A DNA stretch of 64,000 nt from Natrinema amylolyticum. GTDB lineage: Archaea; Halobacteriota; Halobacteria; Halobacteriales; Natrialbaceae. Made by a program: the position numbers and the translations under genes. The notes beneath the pieces were generated by a model, which saw only the letters and a program-made list of their open reading frames with translations, did no database searches and was not told the origin of the DNA. Each line of letters begins with the position of its first letter. Position 1 is the stretch's first letter. Below, in pieces: positions 17,320 through 26,969 of this stretch. The stretch spans positions 86,307 to 150,306 of the forward strand of contig NZ_JAIWPJ010000006.1 in assembly GCF_020515625.1 (NCBI RefSeq). The letters are read 5' to 3'.

Positions 17320-19968
17320 ATGAGCGACGCGGGATACGACCACGCGACGGTCGAACGGCGCTGGCAAGAGGCGTGGGACGACGCGGACGTCTATCGGACG
17401 CCCGACGACGTCGACGATCCGACGTACGTCCTCGGAATGTACCCGTATCCGTCCGGGAAGCTCCACATGGGCCACGTCCGTAACTACACAATTACGGACG
17501 CGTACGCTCGCTACCGTCGGATGCGCGGCGACGATGTCCTCCACCCGATGGGCTGGGACGCGTTCGGCCTCCCCGCGGAGAACGCGGCCAAAGAGCGCGA
17601 CACGAACCCTCGCGACTGGACCTTCGACTGCATCGACACGATGCGCGACCAGATGACCGCGATGGGCTTCGGCTACGACTGGGACCGAGAGATAGCCACC
17701 TGCACGCCCGACTACTATCAGTGGAACCAGTGGCTCTTCTCCCGGTTCCACGAGGAGGGACTGGTCGAGCGCCGCGACGCCGAGGTCAACTGGTGTCCCC
17801 ACTGCGAGACCGTCCTCGCCGACGAGCAGGTCGAGGGCGAGGCCGAACTCTGCTGGCGCTGTGACACGCCCGTCGAACAGCGCGAACTCGAGCAGTGGTT
17901 CCTGAAGATCACCGAGTACGCCGACGACCTGCTCGAGGCGATCGACGACCTCGAGGGGTGGCCGAACTCGGTGCGACAGATGCAGCGCAACTGGATCGGC
18001 CGACAGTACGGGACCGAACTGGACTTCGATATCGAGGGCTACGGCCCGGTCGAGGCCTTCACCACTCGCGTCGACACGATCCACGGCGCGACCTTCTTCG
18101 CGCTCGCGCCGGATCACCCGATCAGCGAGGAGTTGGCCGCCGAAGACGACGAGATCCACGAGTTCGTTCACCACGAGGCGGATCCGGACGGCGACGAACC
18201 GAACGGCGTCGAGACGGACCTGACCGCGACGAATCCCGCCACCGGCGAGGAGATTCCGGTCTACGTCGCCGACTTCGTCCTCTCGGACGTCGGAACGGGC
18301 GCGCTGATGGCCGTGCCGGCCCACGACGAGCGCGACCACGCCTTCGCCGAGAAGATGGACATCGAGATCCGGCCCGTCATTGCCCCCGAGCCCGAGGGCG
18401 ACGAGGAGCCGACCGCCCCTGACGTGAGCGAAGGGGCTTACACCGAGGACGGCGTCCTGATCAACTCCGGGGAGTACAGCGGGCTGGACAGCGAGACGGC
18501 CCGCGAACGGCTCACGGAGGAGATCGATAGCGCCGAGGAAGCCACGCAGTATCAGCTTCGCGACTGGGGGATCTCCCGCCAGCGCTACTGGGGCACGCCG
18601 ATTCCGGTCATCCACTGTTCGGACTGCGGCCCCGTGATGGTCCCCGAGGAAGACCTGCCGGTCGAACTCCCCGAGTTCATCAACACGACCGGTAACCCGC
18701 TGGACGCCGCCGAGGAGTGGCAACAGACCACGTGTCCGGAGTGCGGGGCCGACGCGACCCGCGAGACCGACACGATGGACACCTTCGTCGACTCCTCGTG
18801 GTACTTCCTGCGGTACGTCTCGCCCGACCTCGAGGACGCGCCGTTCGACCGCGAGAAGGCGAACGACTGGATGCCGGTCGACCAGTACGTCGGCGGCATC
18901 GAACACGCCGTGATGCACCTGCTGTACTCCCGGTTCTTCACGAAGGTGCTGGCCGACCACGAGGGCCTCGAGCACCGAGAGCCCTTCACGAACCTGCTGG
19001 CACAGGGGATGGTCCAACTCGAGGGCGAAAAGATGTCCAAGTCCAAGGGGAACGTCGTCTCGCCCCAGCGGATCGTCGAGGAGTACGGGGCCGACACCGC
19101 GCGCCTGTTCATGATGCAGGCCGCCCAGCCCGAACGCGACTTCGACTGGAGCGAGGAGGGTGTCCAATCGACGTACGCCTTCCTCGAGCGGCTGCAGGGG
19201 CTGATTGAGGGATACGTCGCCGAGGAACCCGACGGCGACGACGACGCCATCGCGAGCTACGTCGACGCGGAGATCGACGCGACGATCGCCATCGCCAGCG
19301 GCGAGTACGACGATCTGACGTTCAACAAGGCGCTGCGCGAAACGCAGGACCTCGTCCGAACGCTGCGGCAGTACGTCGACTATACCGAACCCCACCCCGA
19401 GACGTACGAGCGGGGGCTCTCCGCGGTCGTCCGCCTGCTCTCGCCGGTTGCGCCCCACATCGCCGAGGAGCTGTACGAAACGCTGGGCGGCGACGGGTTC
19501 GTCGCGAACGCCGAGTGGCCGACCGCCGAGGTCGACCGCGACTACGTCGCCAAGCGCCGCCGACTGGTCGAAAACACTCGCGAGGACATCCGCGACATCG
19601 TCGAGGTCGCTGGGATCGAAGACCCCACCGGGATCGACGTCGTCATCGCGCCCGAGTGGAAGTACGACGCCCTCGATATCGCGATCGAGAGCGACGCCGA
19701 CAACCTGATCGGCGAACTCATGGGCGAGTCACACATCCGCGAGCAGGGCGACGCCGCGGCCGATTACGGCCAGGACCTGCAGGCCGAACGGGAGGCGCTC
19801 TCGACGACCCTCGATCCGGACGCGGAGTTCGCGGCCCTCGAGTCCGCAGCGTGGCTGATCGAGCGCGAGTTCGACGCGCCGGTTCGCGTCGTTCACGCCG
19901 ACGACGCCGACGACGACGTCCTCACGAACGCGGAACCCGGCCGACCGGCGATCGAAATCGACGACTGA
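17320..19968 (+). CDS. leuS: Leucine--tRNA ligase
   Basis: An 882-residue class I synthetase. HIGH reads HMGH at residues 49-52 in YPYPSGKLHMGHVRNYTI, followed by MGWDAFGLPAENAA; a CP1 editing domain sits at about 220-420 and KMSKS at about 571-575 (EKMSKSKGNVVSPQ). Two zinc-type cysteine pairs (NWCPHCETV, LCWRC) flank the first part of CP1. The motif wording and length are those of bacterial LeuRS rather than the longer archaeal/eukaryotic form. Start chosen at MSDAGYD; an earlier in-frame start would place the TATA-like tatataag inside the coding region. Confidence 0.95.
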   Translation: MSDAGYDHATVERRWQEAWDDADVYRTPDDVDDPTYVLGMYPYPSGKLHMGHVRNYTITDAYARYRRMRGDDVLHPMGWDAFGLPAENAAKERDTNPRDWTFDCIDTMRDQMTAMGFGYDWDREIATCTPDYYQWNQWLFSRFHEEGLVERRDAEVNWCPHCETVLADEQVEGEAELCWRCDTPVEQRELEQWFLKITEYADDLLEAIDDLEGWPNSVRQMQRNWIGRQYGTELDFDIEGYGPVEAFTTRVDTIHGATFFALAPDHPISEELAAEDDEIHEFVHHEADPDGDEPNGVETDLTATNPATGEEIPVYVADFVLSDVGTGALMAVPAHDERDHAFAEKMDIEIRPVIAPEPEGDEEPTAPDVSEGAYTEDGVLINSGEYSGLDSETARERLTEEIDSAEEATQYQLRDWGISRQRYWGTPIPVIHCSDCGPVMVPEEDLPVELPEFINTTGNPLDAAEEWQQTTCPECGADATRETDTMDTFVDSSWYFLRYVSPDLEDAPFDREKANDWMPVDQYVGGIEHAVMHLLYSRFFTKVLADHEGLEHREPFTNLLAQGMVQLEGEKMSKSKGNVVSPQRIVEEYGADTARLFMMQAAQPERDFDWSEEGVQSTYAFLERLQGLIEGYVAEEPDGDDDAIASYVDAEIDATIAIASGEYDDLTFNKALRETQDLVRTLRQYVDYTEPHPETYERGLSAVVRLLSPVAPHIAEELYETLGGDGFVANAEWPTAEVDRDYVAKRRRLVENTREDIRDIVEVAGIEDPTGIDVVIAPEWKYDALDIAIESDADNLIGELMGESHIREQGDAAADYGQDLQAEREALSTTLDPDAEFAALESAAWLIEREFDAPVRVVHADDADDDVLTNAEPGRPAIEIDD

Positions 19969-20264
19969 CCGTCGGTCGTCTCCGCGATTGGGCCAGTACT
20001 CTTCAACGATGATTTTCTCACTCGACCGTCTACCGAGTCAGTACACGCTTTATCATCTGACTAAAACTCGTACTGTGTTTATTTGATACTTTTAGGGCTG
20101 GAGAGCTATCCGGTCGAGACCGCCTGTACAGACTATTGATACGGGATAGTGAATGACTATCTCTCGTGACAATCAGTTCGACCGATACATTCAACTGGGA
20201 CGGGTGAGCAAAGGTAACGAAGGCATCGAGCAGTGCGACGCTGCTCGACCACTCAGTTGACATT

Positions 20265-22520
20265 ATGGCACTCGAGGACAAGTTCCCCGATCGGTTCAGA
20301 GAAACGTACAGTGTAAAGATCGGCCTGATTTTCCTGTTGGTCATCGTGCTGACGATCGCCGTCTCGGCGCTCTTTTTCGGTCACGTCTCCGGCACGGTCG
20401 GCCCGGCGGCGGAAGAGCACTTCAGCGATCGAACCGACGACCGCAGTGACGTCGCGGCGGCCTGGCTCGAGACCACTGCCGAAACGACGGACGGGCTCAC
20501 CGCGGACGCGACCGTCCGAACGGGAACGTCCGACGAGATCAGTGACCGACTCGCGACGGTACAGTCCGCCCGCGAGGATCGAATCGCGGAGATTCACTAT
20601 CTCGACGGCGACGGCGACGTCCTCGCGAGCAGTGCGGACGCTGCCGTCGGGGAGAACGTCTTCGAGACGGCCGGCGTACAGGGTGCCACCGACGGACCCA
20701 GCGCCACTCACGAGGCGATAACGAGCGACGAGTCCGTGTTCTCGTTCGTCTCGAGCGTCGAGGGCGACGACGAACGGTACGTGGCCGTCTCCGCCTCGAC
20801 CGCCGCGTTCGCATCGGTCCTCGAGACCGAAGGCGAGTCGCGTCGCACGGTCGTCACGAACGCCGACGGCGAGACGATCGCGGCGGTCGGTCAGGTGGCG
20901 TCGGTCGGTGACGAGACGGTGCTCGCCGCGGTCTCACCGAGCGACGACGGCGTCTCGACCGGCGTCCCCGAGGGCTCCGAGACGGAGTTCGCGGCGACGG
21001 CGGCGACGATCGATGCCGGCGGCGAATCGCTGACGGTGACGACCTACGAGACGGCAGCGGCCGTCTACGGACCACAACAAACGGCGACGTCGTCGCTACT
21101 CGCAGTCCTCTTGCTCTTCGTCCTCCATCTCGGACTCGTCGGGGTCGTCCTCGGCGGCAACATTTCGCTGTATCTCCGCCGGCTCGCGAACAAGGCCGAA
21201 CGGATGGGCGACGGCGACCTTTCGGTCGACCTCGAGACCGATCGGGTCGACGAGGTCGGGAGCCTCTACGCTTCGTTCGCGTCGATGCGGGACTCGTTGC
21301 GGGAGACGCTCGTCGATCTCGAAGACCAGCGCGAACGCGCCCGCGAGGCTCAGGAACGGACCGAAAAGCGCAACCGCGAACTCGAGGCCGAGGCCGAACG
21401 CTACAGCGAGGTCATGGCAGCGTGTGCCGACGGCGACCTCGAGAAGCGCTTGGAGCCCGAAACGGACCACGAGGCGATGGTGTCGATCGCCGAGGCGTTC
21501 AACGAGATGATCGCCGATCTGGAGACCGCGGTCGCACAGGTCAAGACGATCTCGGCGGAGGTCGCCAGGACGAGTACCGAGGTCCAGACCAGTTCCGACG
21601 AGATCCGACGGGCCAGCCAGGAGGTCAGCACGTCGGTCCAGGAGATCTCGGACGGATCCTCGAAGCAGGCCGAGGACCTGTCGGTGGCGACAACCGAGGT
21701 CAAGGAGATGTCCGCGACCGTCGAAGAGGTCGCCGCCGCGACGAGTAACATCGCCGAGCAGTCGAGCCAGGTCGACGAACTGGCATCGGACGGTCAGCAG
21801 GCGGCGACGGAGACGACCGCGGAGATGCACGCGGCCAGCGACCGGACGGAAGCCGTCGCGGAGACGATCCGAACGCTGGACGAGGAGGCCGAACAGATCC
21901 AGGAGATCGTCGAGTTGATCGACGAGATTGCCGGCCAGACCAACATGCTCGCGTTGAACGCGGCCATCGAGTCCGCGCGATCGGAGAGCGCCTCGAGCGA
22001 GAGCGACGGGTTCCAAGCCGTCGCCGACGAGGTCAAGGAACTCGCAGAGCAGACCCAGACGGCGGTCGAGGATGTCGAAATCATGATCGAATCGATACAA
22101 CAGCGAGCGACCGAGAGTGCGACGCAGATCGAGGAAGCCGAGTCGACGATCGGGTCGGCGACTGAACGAGTGGACTCGCTCTCGACCAAACTCGACCGGA
22201 TCGCGACGGAGATCGAACAGGTGACGTCCGGCGTCCAAGAGATCGACCAGGCGACGGACGAACAGGCCAGCTCCGCCGAAGAGCTGGCGACGATCGTCCA
22301 GGACGTCGCGAGCGTCGCGAACGAAACGACGTCGCAGGCCGAGCAGGTCGCGGCGGCCGCCGAGGAGACGACCGCGACGATTACCGACGTCTCCGCCGAG
22401 GCGACGCGACTAGACGAGCGGGCCGCGGATCTCGCCGACGCCGTCGACGAGTTCACCGTCTCGTCGTCGCCGGCCGGTTCGACCGTGGCCCCGGCGGGAC
22501 AGGGAGGTGAGTCGCAATGA
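20265..22520 (+). CDS. htr: Htr-type transducer / methyl-accepting protein paired with an opsin-like gene
   Basis: A 751-residue membrane transducer. Helix TM1 is at about 18-40 (KIGLIFLLVIVLTIAVSALF), an extracellular sensory domain of about 230 residues follows, TM2 is at about 276-298, then HAMP units (RRLANKAERMGDGDLSVDLE) and a long coiled-coil signalling domain with the receptor tip QTNMLALNAAIESAR and FQAVADEVKELAEQTQ. The segment between those two motifs is three residues longer than in typical transducers. Its stop overlaps the opsin-like start (ATGA), as in htr-sop pairs. The large outer domain recalls HtrII and could bind a solute, so the protein may work as a chemoreceptor if its partner is light-blind. 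Confidence 0.88.
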   Translation: MALEDKFPDRFRETYSVKIGLIFLLVIVLTIAVSALFFGHVSGTVGPAAEEHFSDRTDDRSDVAAAWLETTAETTDGLTADATVRTGTSDEISDRLATVQSAREDRIAEIHYLDGDGDVLASSADAAVGENVFETAGVQGATDGPSATHEAITSDESVFSFVSSVEGDDERYVAVSASTAAFASVLETEGESRRTVVTNADGETIAAVGQVASVGDETVLAAVSPSDDGVSTGVPEGSETEFAATAATIDAGGESLTVTTYETAAAVYGPQQTATSSLLAVLLLFVLHLGLVGVVLGGNISLYLRRLANKAERMGDGDLSVDLETDRVDEVGSLYASFASMRDSLRETLVDLEDQRERAREAQERTEKRNRELEAEAERYSEVMAACADGDLEKRLEPETDHEAMVSIAEAFNEMIADLETAVAQVKTISAEVARTSTEVQTSSDEIRRASQEVSTSVQEISDGSSKQAEDLSVATTEVKEMSATVEEVAAATSNIAEQSSQVDELASDGQQAATETTAEMHAASDRTEAVAETIRTLDEEAEQIQEIVELIDEIAGQTNMLALNAAIESARSESASSESDGFQAVADEVKELAEQTQTAVEDVEIMIESIQQRATESATQIEEAESTIGSATERVDSLSTKLDRIATEIEQVTSGVQEIDQATDEQASSAEELATIVQDVASVANETTSQAEQVAAAAEETTATITDVSAEATRLDERAADLADAVDEFTVSSSPAGSTVAPAGQGGESQ

Positions 22521-23281
22521 TACCCGAACTTCAACTCTACCAGTTCGCGTTCTACGCGATGACGGTAGCGACCCTCTGCTTCCTCGTATGGGTCGCCCGG
22601 ATGCCAGCGGGAAAACGGCGATACTACCTCCCCGTGCCGATCCTCTGCGGAACGCTCGCACTCGCGAACTTCGGCATGTCGATCGAACTGTTCCGCATCA
22701 CGACGGCGGGCGGCGATCCGATCCCGATGACCCGGTACGCCGACTACGTGATCGCGACGCCGATCATGGTCTTCATCGCCGGGCTGATTGCCGGCGCGAC
22801 GAGACGACAACTGGCCGTCGCGACCGTCCTGAGCGTGGCGTGGGTCGGGTCGTCGGCCGTCCGTTATCTCGTCGATCCCCCGTTGAACACCGTCGCTGGG
22901 ATCGTCACGATCGTCTCTCTCGTGGGGATCGTCGTCCTAATGATCTGGCCGCTCACGAAACGCTCCGGCAAGCAAAGCGGTGAACGAGTCCTCCTCTACG
23001 GCAAACTCCGGAACCTGCTGCTCTTGCTCTGGGTGTTCTACCTCGTTATGGGGTTCGTCTCGCGACAGGGGCTGGGACTGCTCGACGCGTTCAGCGGTAT
23101 CTTCGTCGCCGCGTATCTCGACATTCTCGCCCGGATCGGGTTCGGTGTCTTGGTGTTACGGGCGACCGACGCGACCGATCAGGTGATCGCGGGACTCAGA
23201 TCGACCGATAGCGGCGACGACGGCTCGGATGGCGTCACCCTCGAGCGGTCCGACGAGTCCGCGGTCGATCCGGCCGACTGA
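22517..23281 (+). CDS. Sensory-rhodopsin-like 7-TM protein lacking the retinal lysine
   Basis: A 254-residue seven-helix microbial-rhodopsin homologue. Helix C keeps Arg73 and the counter-ion Asp76 (RYADY), helix F keeps Trp172 and Tyr175 (LLWVFY), and helix G keeps Tyr200 and Asp202 (AAYLDILARIGFG). The Schiff-base lysine of helix G (K216 of bacteriorhodopsin, K205 of NpSRII) is Arg206, codon cgg at 23132-23134, so retinal cannot attach in the known way. Helix F Pro and second Trp are replaced (Leu176, Gly179), and the Thr before the lysine (T204 of NpSRII, needed for signalling) is Ala205. The transducer-contacting Tyr199 equivalent is kept. The gene overlaps htr by four bases and the frame is intact, arguing for function without a covalent chromophore. 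Confidence 0.85.
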   Translation: MIPELQLYQFAFYAMTVATLCFLVWVARMPAGKRRYYLPVPILCGTLALANFGMSIELFRITTAGGDPIPMTRYADYVIATPIMVFIAGLIAGATRRQLAVATVLSVAWVGSSAVRYLVDPPLNTVAGIVTIVSLVGIVVLMIWPLTKRSGKQSGERVLLYGKLRNLLLLLWVFYLVMGFVSRQGLGLLDAFSGIFVAAYLDILARIGFGVLVLRATDATDQVIAGLRSTDSGDDGSDGVTLERSDESAVDPAD

Positions 23282-23379
23282 CGGCGGTTCGACCGAATCG
23301 CCATCGGATCTGAAAGCAAGCTATCTAGTTTATACGCGGGTTCATCGTAGGGTTTCGACAGCACCTGTTCGCTTCGAGG

Positions 23380-24144
23380 ATGAACGCACAACGTACGGAT
23401 CCCTTTCGATGGACGTTCGCAGATGAGTCGTCGCCGAAAGCACCGCACGTCGCCTCGATGACCTGGCGTGACGGATTGTTCGTCCACTGGCCAGTCGATC
23501 CGGACGACCTTCGCCCGCACGTTCCCGGCCAGTTAACGCTCGAGACGCGGGACGGTCACGCCTGGGTGAGCGTGCTCCCGTTCGTGCTCACGAACGTGGG
23601 ACTTCGCGGGACGCCATCGATTACGCGACTGGCCTTTGCAGAACTCAACGTCCGGACGTACGTCCGGTATCGGGGCGACCCCGGCCTGTTTTTCTTCAGT
23701 ATCGATGTCGGGAACCCGCTGGTCGCCGCGACCGTCGGCCGGACGACGAGGTTGCCCGTCTATCGCGCTCGAATGCGGGTCGGCGCCACCGAAGCGAATC
23801 ACGTGACCTTCGAAAGCGAACGCCGGGAGACGGAGGCGACGGGCGGCGCTCCGGCCAGGTTCGCCGCGACCTACCGCCCCGACGGCGAGGTCTTCACCGC
23901 CGAGCCAGACACGCTCGTACACTGGCTCACGGCGCGTCGTCGGTTCTACGCTCCGAACGCTGACAGCGTCCTGGCCGGCGAGATCGCACACGACCCGTGG
24001 CCGCTCCAGCCAGCCGCGGTGACGATCCACGAGAACGCGATGCTCGAGGCCAACGGGTTACCGGCGCCGATCGGTGATCCGATCGTCCACTACGCCGACG
24101 AACTGTCGATGACGGGTTCGATTCCGCGGCGGATCGAACCCTGA
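23380..24144 (+). CDS. YqjF-like DUF2071 family protein
   Basis: A 254-residue member of DUF2071 (acetoacetate-decarboxylase-like fold, function unknown). Family features visible are the opening MTWRDGLFVHWPVDPDDLRPHVP, WVSVLPFVLTNVGLRG, FAELNVRTYVRYRGDPGLFFFS and the C-terminal HYADELSMTGSIPRRI. There is no signal or membrane helix. It lies about 100 bases after the opsin-like gene on the same strand; a functional link is not evident. Confidence 0.82.
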   Translation: MNAQRTDPFRWTFADESSPKAPHVASMTWRDGLFVHWPVDPDDLRPHVPGQLTLETRDGHAWVSVLPFVLTNVGLRGTPSITRLAFAELNVRTYVRYRGDPGLFFFSIDVGNPLVAATVGRTTRLPVYRARMRVGATEANHVTFESERRETEATGGAPARFAATYRPDGEVFTAEPDTLVHWLTARRRFYAPNADSVLAGEIAHDPWPLQPAAVTIHENAMLEANGLPAPIGDPIVHYADELSMTGSIPRRIEP

Positions 24145-24320
24145 CCGAGCCCCAGCGGACCCGCCGGCATCGATTCGGGCCGGAACCGCCGATCCACGTT
24201 CGGACCGCCGAAACCGACCCGTGTAGCGCGCCGGACGCGACCACCCCACCCCCGCACGTGAGGTCGCGTATCGTTAGATTTGTTAACTACGGTTTGAAAC
24301 AATATTTCTACATAGTATCG

Positions 24321-25760
24321 ATGTCAACGACACGCACAGGAGCGACCGGCAGCGGCCGGAATTCGTTCATCTACGTCGTCGCGGCATTGGCCGCGCTCAA
24401 CGGACTACTGTTCGGGTTCGACACCGGCGTCATCTCGGGCGCGATGTTATACATTCGAAACACGTTCGAGCTGGCGACCGTGTTCGGATATTCGATAAAC
24501 GCCTCATTGATCGAGGGGATCATCGTCAGCGGGGCGATGATCGGCGCGATCGTCGGGGCGGCGCTGGGCGGTCGGCTCGCGGATCGGCTCGGTCGACGAC
24601 GCCTCATCCTCGTCGGAGCCGTCGTCTTCTTCGTCGGATCACTCATCATGGCGATCGCGCCGACCGTCGAGATACTGATCGTCGGTCGGATCGTCGACGG
24701 GATCGGCGTGGGATTCGCCTCGGTCGTCGGTCCGCTGTACATCTCGGAGATCTCACCGCCGGAGATCCGCGGATCGCTGGTCTCGCTGAACCAGCTGACG
24801 ATCACCAGCGGCATCCTCATCGCGTACCTCGTGAACTTCGCGTTCGCCGGCGGCGGCGAGTGGCGCTGGATGCTCGGCCTCGGGATGGTCCCCGCCGCAG
24901 TCCTGTTCGCCGGCATGCTGTTCATGCCCGAGAGCCCCCGCTGGCTCTACGAGCACGGTCGCGAGAGCGACGCCCGCGAGGTCCTCGCCAGTACCCGCGT
25001 TGAGAGTCAGGTCGAGAACGAACTCCGCGAGATCGAGGAGACGGTCCGAACGGAGTCCGGAACGCTTCGTGACCTGTTCGAGCCGTGGGTACGACCGATG
25101 CTGATCGTCGGCATTGGCCTGGCGGCGTTCCAGCAAGTTACCGGCATCAACACGGTCATGTACTACGCGCCGACGATCCTCGAGTCGACCGGGTTCGCGG
25201 ACACCGCCTCGATCCTCGCGACCGTCGGGATCGGCGTCGTCAACGTCGTCATGACCGTCGTCGCAGTGGTGTTGATGGACCGCTCCGGCCGCCGTCCGTT
25301 GTTGCTCACGGGGCTGGCTGGGATGACCGTCATGCTCGCCGTCCTCGGGATCGCGTTCTACCTGCCCGGTCTCTCGGGCGCGATCGGCTGGATCGCGACC
25401 GGGAGCCTGATGTTGTACGTCGCGTTCTTCGCGATCGGGCTCGGACCGGTCTTCTGGCTACTGATCTCCGAGATCTACCCGATGGAGGTCCGCGGCACGG
25501 CGATGGGCGTCGTCACCGTCGTCAACTGGGCCGGCAACCTGCTCGTCTCGCTGACCTTCCTCCGGCTGATCGACGTCGTCGGCCAGACGGGGACGTTCTG
25601 GCTGTACGGCGCTCTCTCCCTGCTCGCGCTGGTCTTCTGTTATCGGCTCGTCCCCGAGACGAAGGGACGGTCGCTCGAGGCGATCGAGGCCGACCTCCGC
25701 GAAACGGCGTTCGGACGCGACACCGGTGAACGGCCCCGCGCGACGGAGACGGACGACTAA
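24321..25760 (+). CDS. MFS sugar porter
   Basis: A 479-residue 12-TM transporter of the sugar porter family. Signature segments are LFGFDTGVISGAMLYI (helix 1), GGRLADRLGRRR (loop 2-3), PESPRWLYEHGR (end of helix 6), FQQVTGINTVMYYAPTI (helix 7), DRSGRRPLLLTG (loop 8-9) and PETKGRSLEAIE at the C-terminus. These imply sugar:cation symport in the cytoplasmic membrane; the sugar is not predictable. Start chosen at MSTTRTG, preceded by an AT-rich stretch likely to hold its promoter. No sugar-catabolic genes are adjacent. Confidence 0.92.
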   Translation: MSTTRTGATGSGRNSFIYVVAALAALNGLLFGFDTGVISGAMLYIRNTFELATVFGYSINASLIEGIIVSGAMIGAIVGAALGGRLADRLGRRRLILVGAVVFFVGSLIMAIAPTVEILIVGRIVDGIGVGFASVVGPLYISEISPPEIRGSLVSLNQLTITSGILIAYLVNFAFAGGGEWRWMLGLGMVPAAVLFAGMLFMPESPRWLYEHGRESDAREVLASTRVESQVENELREIEETVRTESGTLRDLFEPWVRPMLIVGIGLAAFQQVTGINTVMYYAPTILESTGFADTASILATVGIGVVNVVMTVVAVVLMDRSGRRPLLLTGLAGMTVMLAVLGIAFYLPGLSGAIGWIATGSLMLYVAFFAIGLGPVFWLLISEIYPMEVRGTAMGVVTVVNWAGNLLVSLTFLRLIDVVGQTGTFWLYGALSLLALVFCYRLVPETKGRSLEAIEADLRETAFGRDTGERPRATETDD

Positions 25761-25857
25761 CGGTCGAGATGGACGGCACATTGATCGAGACGGACGAGTT
25801 TCGGTCGAGAACGGATGCGGGTCGCGTCGATGACCTAACGGCCGGCGAACGGACCGC

Positions 25858-26850
25858 CTACTGACCGGTATCGATCATCCCGAACCCGTATCCGGCGTCG
25901 TTCTCGCGGGCGGTCTCGTAGACGACCCGGGCGGCCGCGACGTCCTGAATCGCAAGCCCGGTCGAATCGAAGACGGTGATACCGGTCTCGTCGGTCCGGC
26001 CCGCCGCCGCATCGACGACGAGTTCGCCGATCTCGGCGTGGATGTCCGCGTCGGTCAGGATCCCCTCGCCGTAGGGGACGTTGATCTCGCCCGAGTGGGT
26101 ACACTGCTCGTGGTCGTCGATTACGATCCGCGCCGCGCCCAACAGCTCGTCTTCCAGTTCGTGTTTCCCCTCGGCGTCGGCTCCGATCGCGTTGATGTGC
26201 GTGCGCTCGCCGACGTCCTCGAGTCCGACGATCGGGTCCTCGACGGGCGTCACGGTCGAGAGCACGTCGCAGTGACCCGCCTCCGAAATCGAGCCGGCCC
26301 GAACGTCGAACCGGTCGGCGAAGGCCTCGACGAACCGCTGAACGCGTTCCTCGTCGGGGTCCGAGACGACGACCTCTTCGATCGATCGGACCTCGCTGAT
26401 CGCCTCGAGTTGGGTGTACGACTGAACGCCGGCCCCGACGAGGCCGAGGCTTGAGGCGTCCGCGACGGCGAGGTAGTCGGTGGCGACGGCCGCGGCGGCC
26501 CCCGTCCGCTTCATCGTGAGCGTCGTCCCGTCCATGATCGCCAGCGGGAAGGCGGTCTCGGGATCGGAGTAGATCATCGTCCCCAGCACCGTCGGGAGGT
26601 CGTGATCCGCCGGGTTGTCGGGGTGGACGTTGACCCACTTCAGCCCCGCGGCGTCCCAGTCGCCCGTGTCGAGATAGGCGGGCATCGACCGGAAGTCGCC
26701 GTTGTACTGCGGGAGGTCGATATAGGACTTCGCGGGCATTTGGGAGTCACCGCGTTCGAATGCCGCGAATGCCTGTTCGACCGCATCGATGACGTCGGAC
26801 AGTCGCGCGAACTCGTCGACGTCGTCGCTGTCCAGAAGAAGCGTGTTCAT
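25858..26850 (-). CDS. Alanine dehydrogenase / ornithine cyclodeaminase family protein
   Basis: A 330-residue member of the ornithine cyclodeaminase/mu-crystallin family, closest in character to the archaeal (AF1665-type) alanine dehydrogenases. It shows MPAKSYIDLPQYNGDFRSMP, the substrate/cofactor segment LTMKRTGAAAAVATDYLA and the Rossmann loop LVGAGVQSYTQL, then INAIGADAEGKHELE. Start chosen at MNTLLLDSDD. It differs strongly from the paralogue at 207-1163, so the two probably use different substrates. The next gene upstream on this strand encodes a methyltransferase. Confidence 0.85.
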   Translation of the reverse strand: MNTLLLDSDDVDEFARLSDVIDAVEQAFAAFERGDSQMPAKSYIDLPQYNGDFRSMPAYLDTGDWDAAGLKWVNVHPDNPADHDLPTVLGTMIYSDPETAFPLAIMDGTTLTMKRTGAAAAVATDYLAVADASSLGLVGAGVQSYTQLEAISEVRSIEEVVVSDPDEERVQRFVEAFADRFDVRAGSISEAGHCDVLSTVTPVEDPIVGLEDVGERTHINAIGADAEGKHELEDELLGAARIVIDDHEQCTHSGEINVPYGEGILTDADIHAEIGELVVDAAAGRTDETGITVFDSTGLAIQDVAAARVVYETARENDAGYGFGMIDTGQ

Positions 26851-26969
26851 ACTGGCGAATATTGCGGGCTCGTACTTAATTCGTCGTGAATCGACGGATG
26901 CGTGCGAGACGAGAGCATCCGTTATACGATCCGATAGCATCGCTCCGACGACAATTGACTCGGAGACGA

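Noticed and set aside
17302..19458. A 718-codon open frame opposite leuS, and similar long frames opposite the thermosome and M14 genes
   Set aside because: In GC-rich DNA the frame antisense to real genes stays open. These frames lack motifs, and the sense strand encodes well-known proteins.
22517..23281. Opsin-like gene as a pseudogene because the lysine is missing
   Set aside because: The frame is complete, other signature residues are kept, and the overlap with htr is intact. The Lys-to-Arg change needs two base changes.
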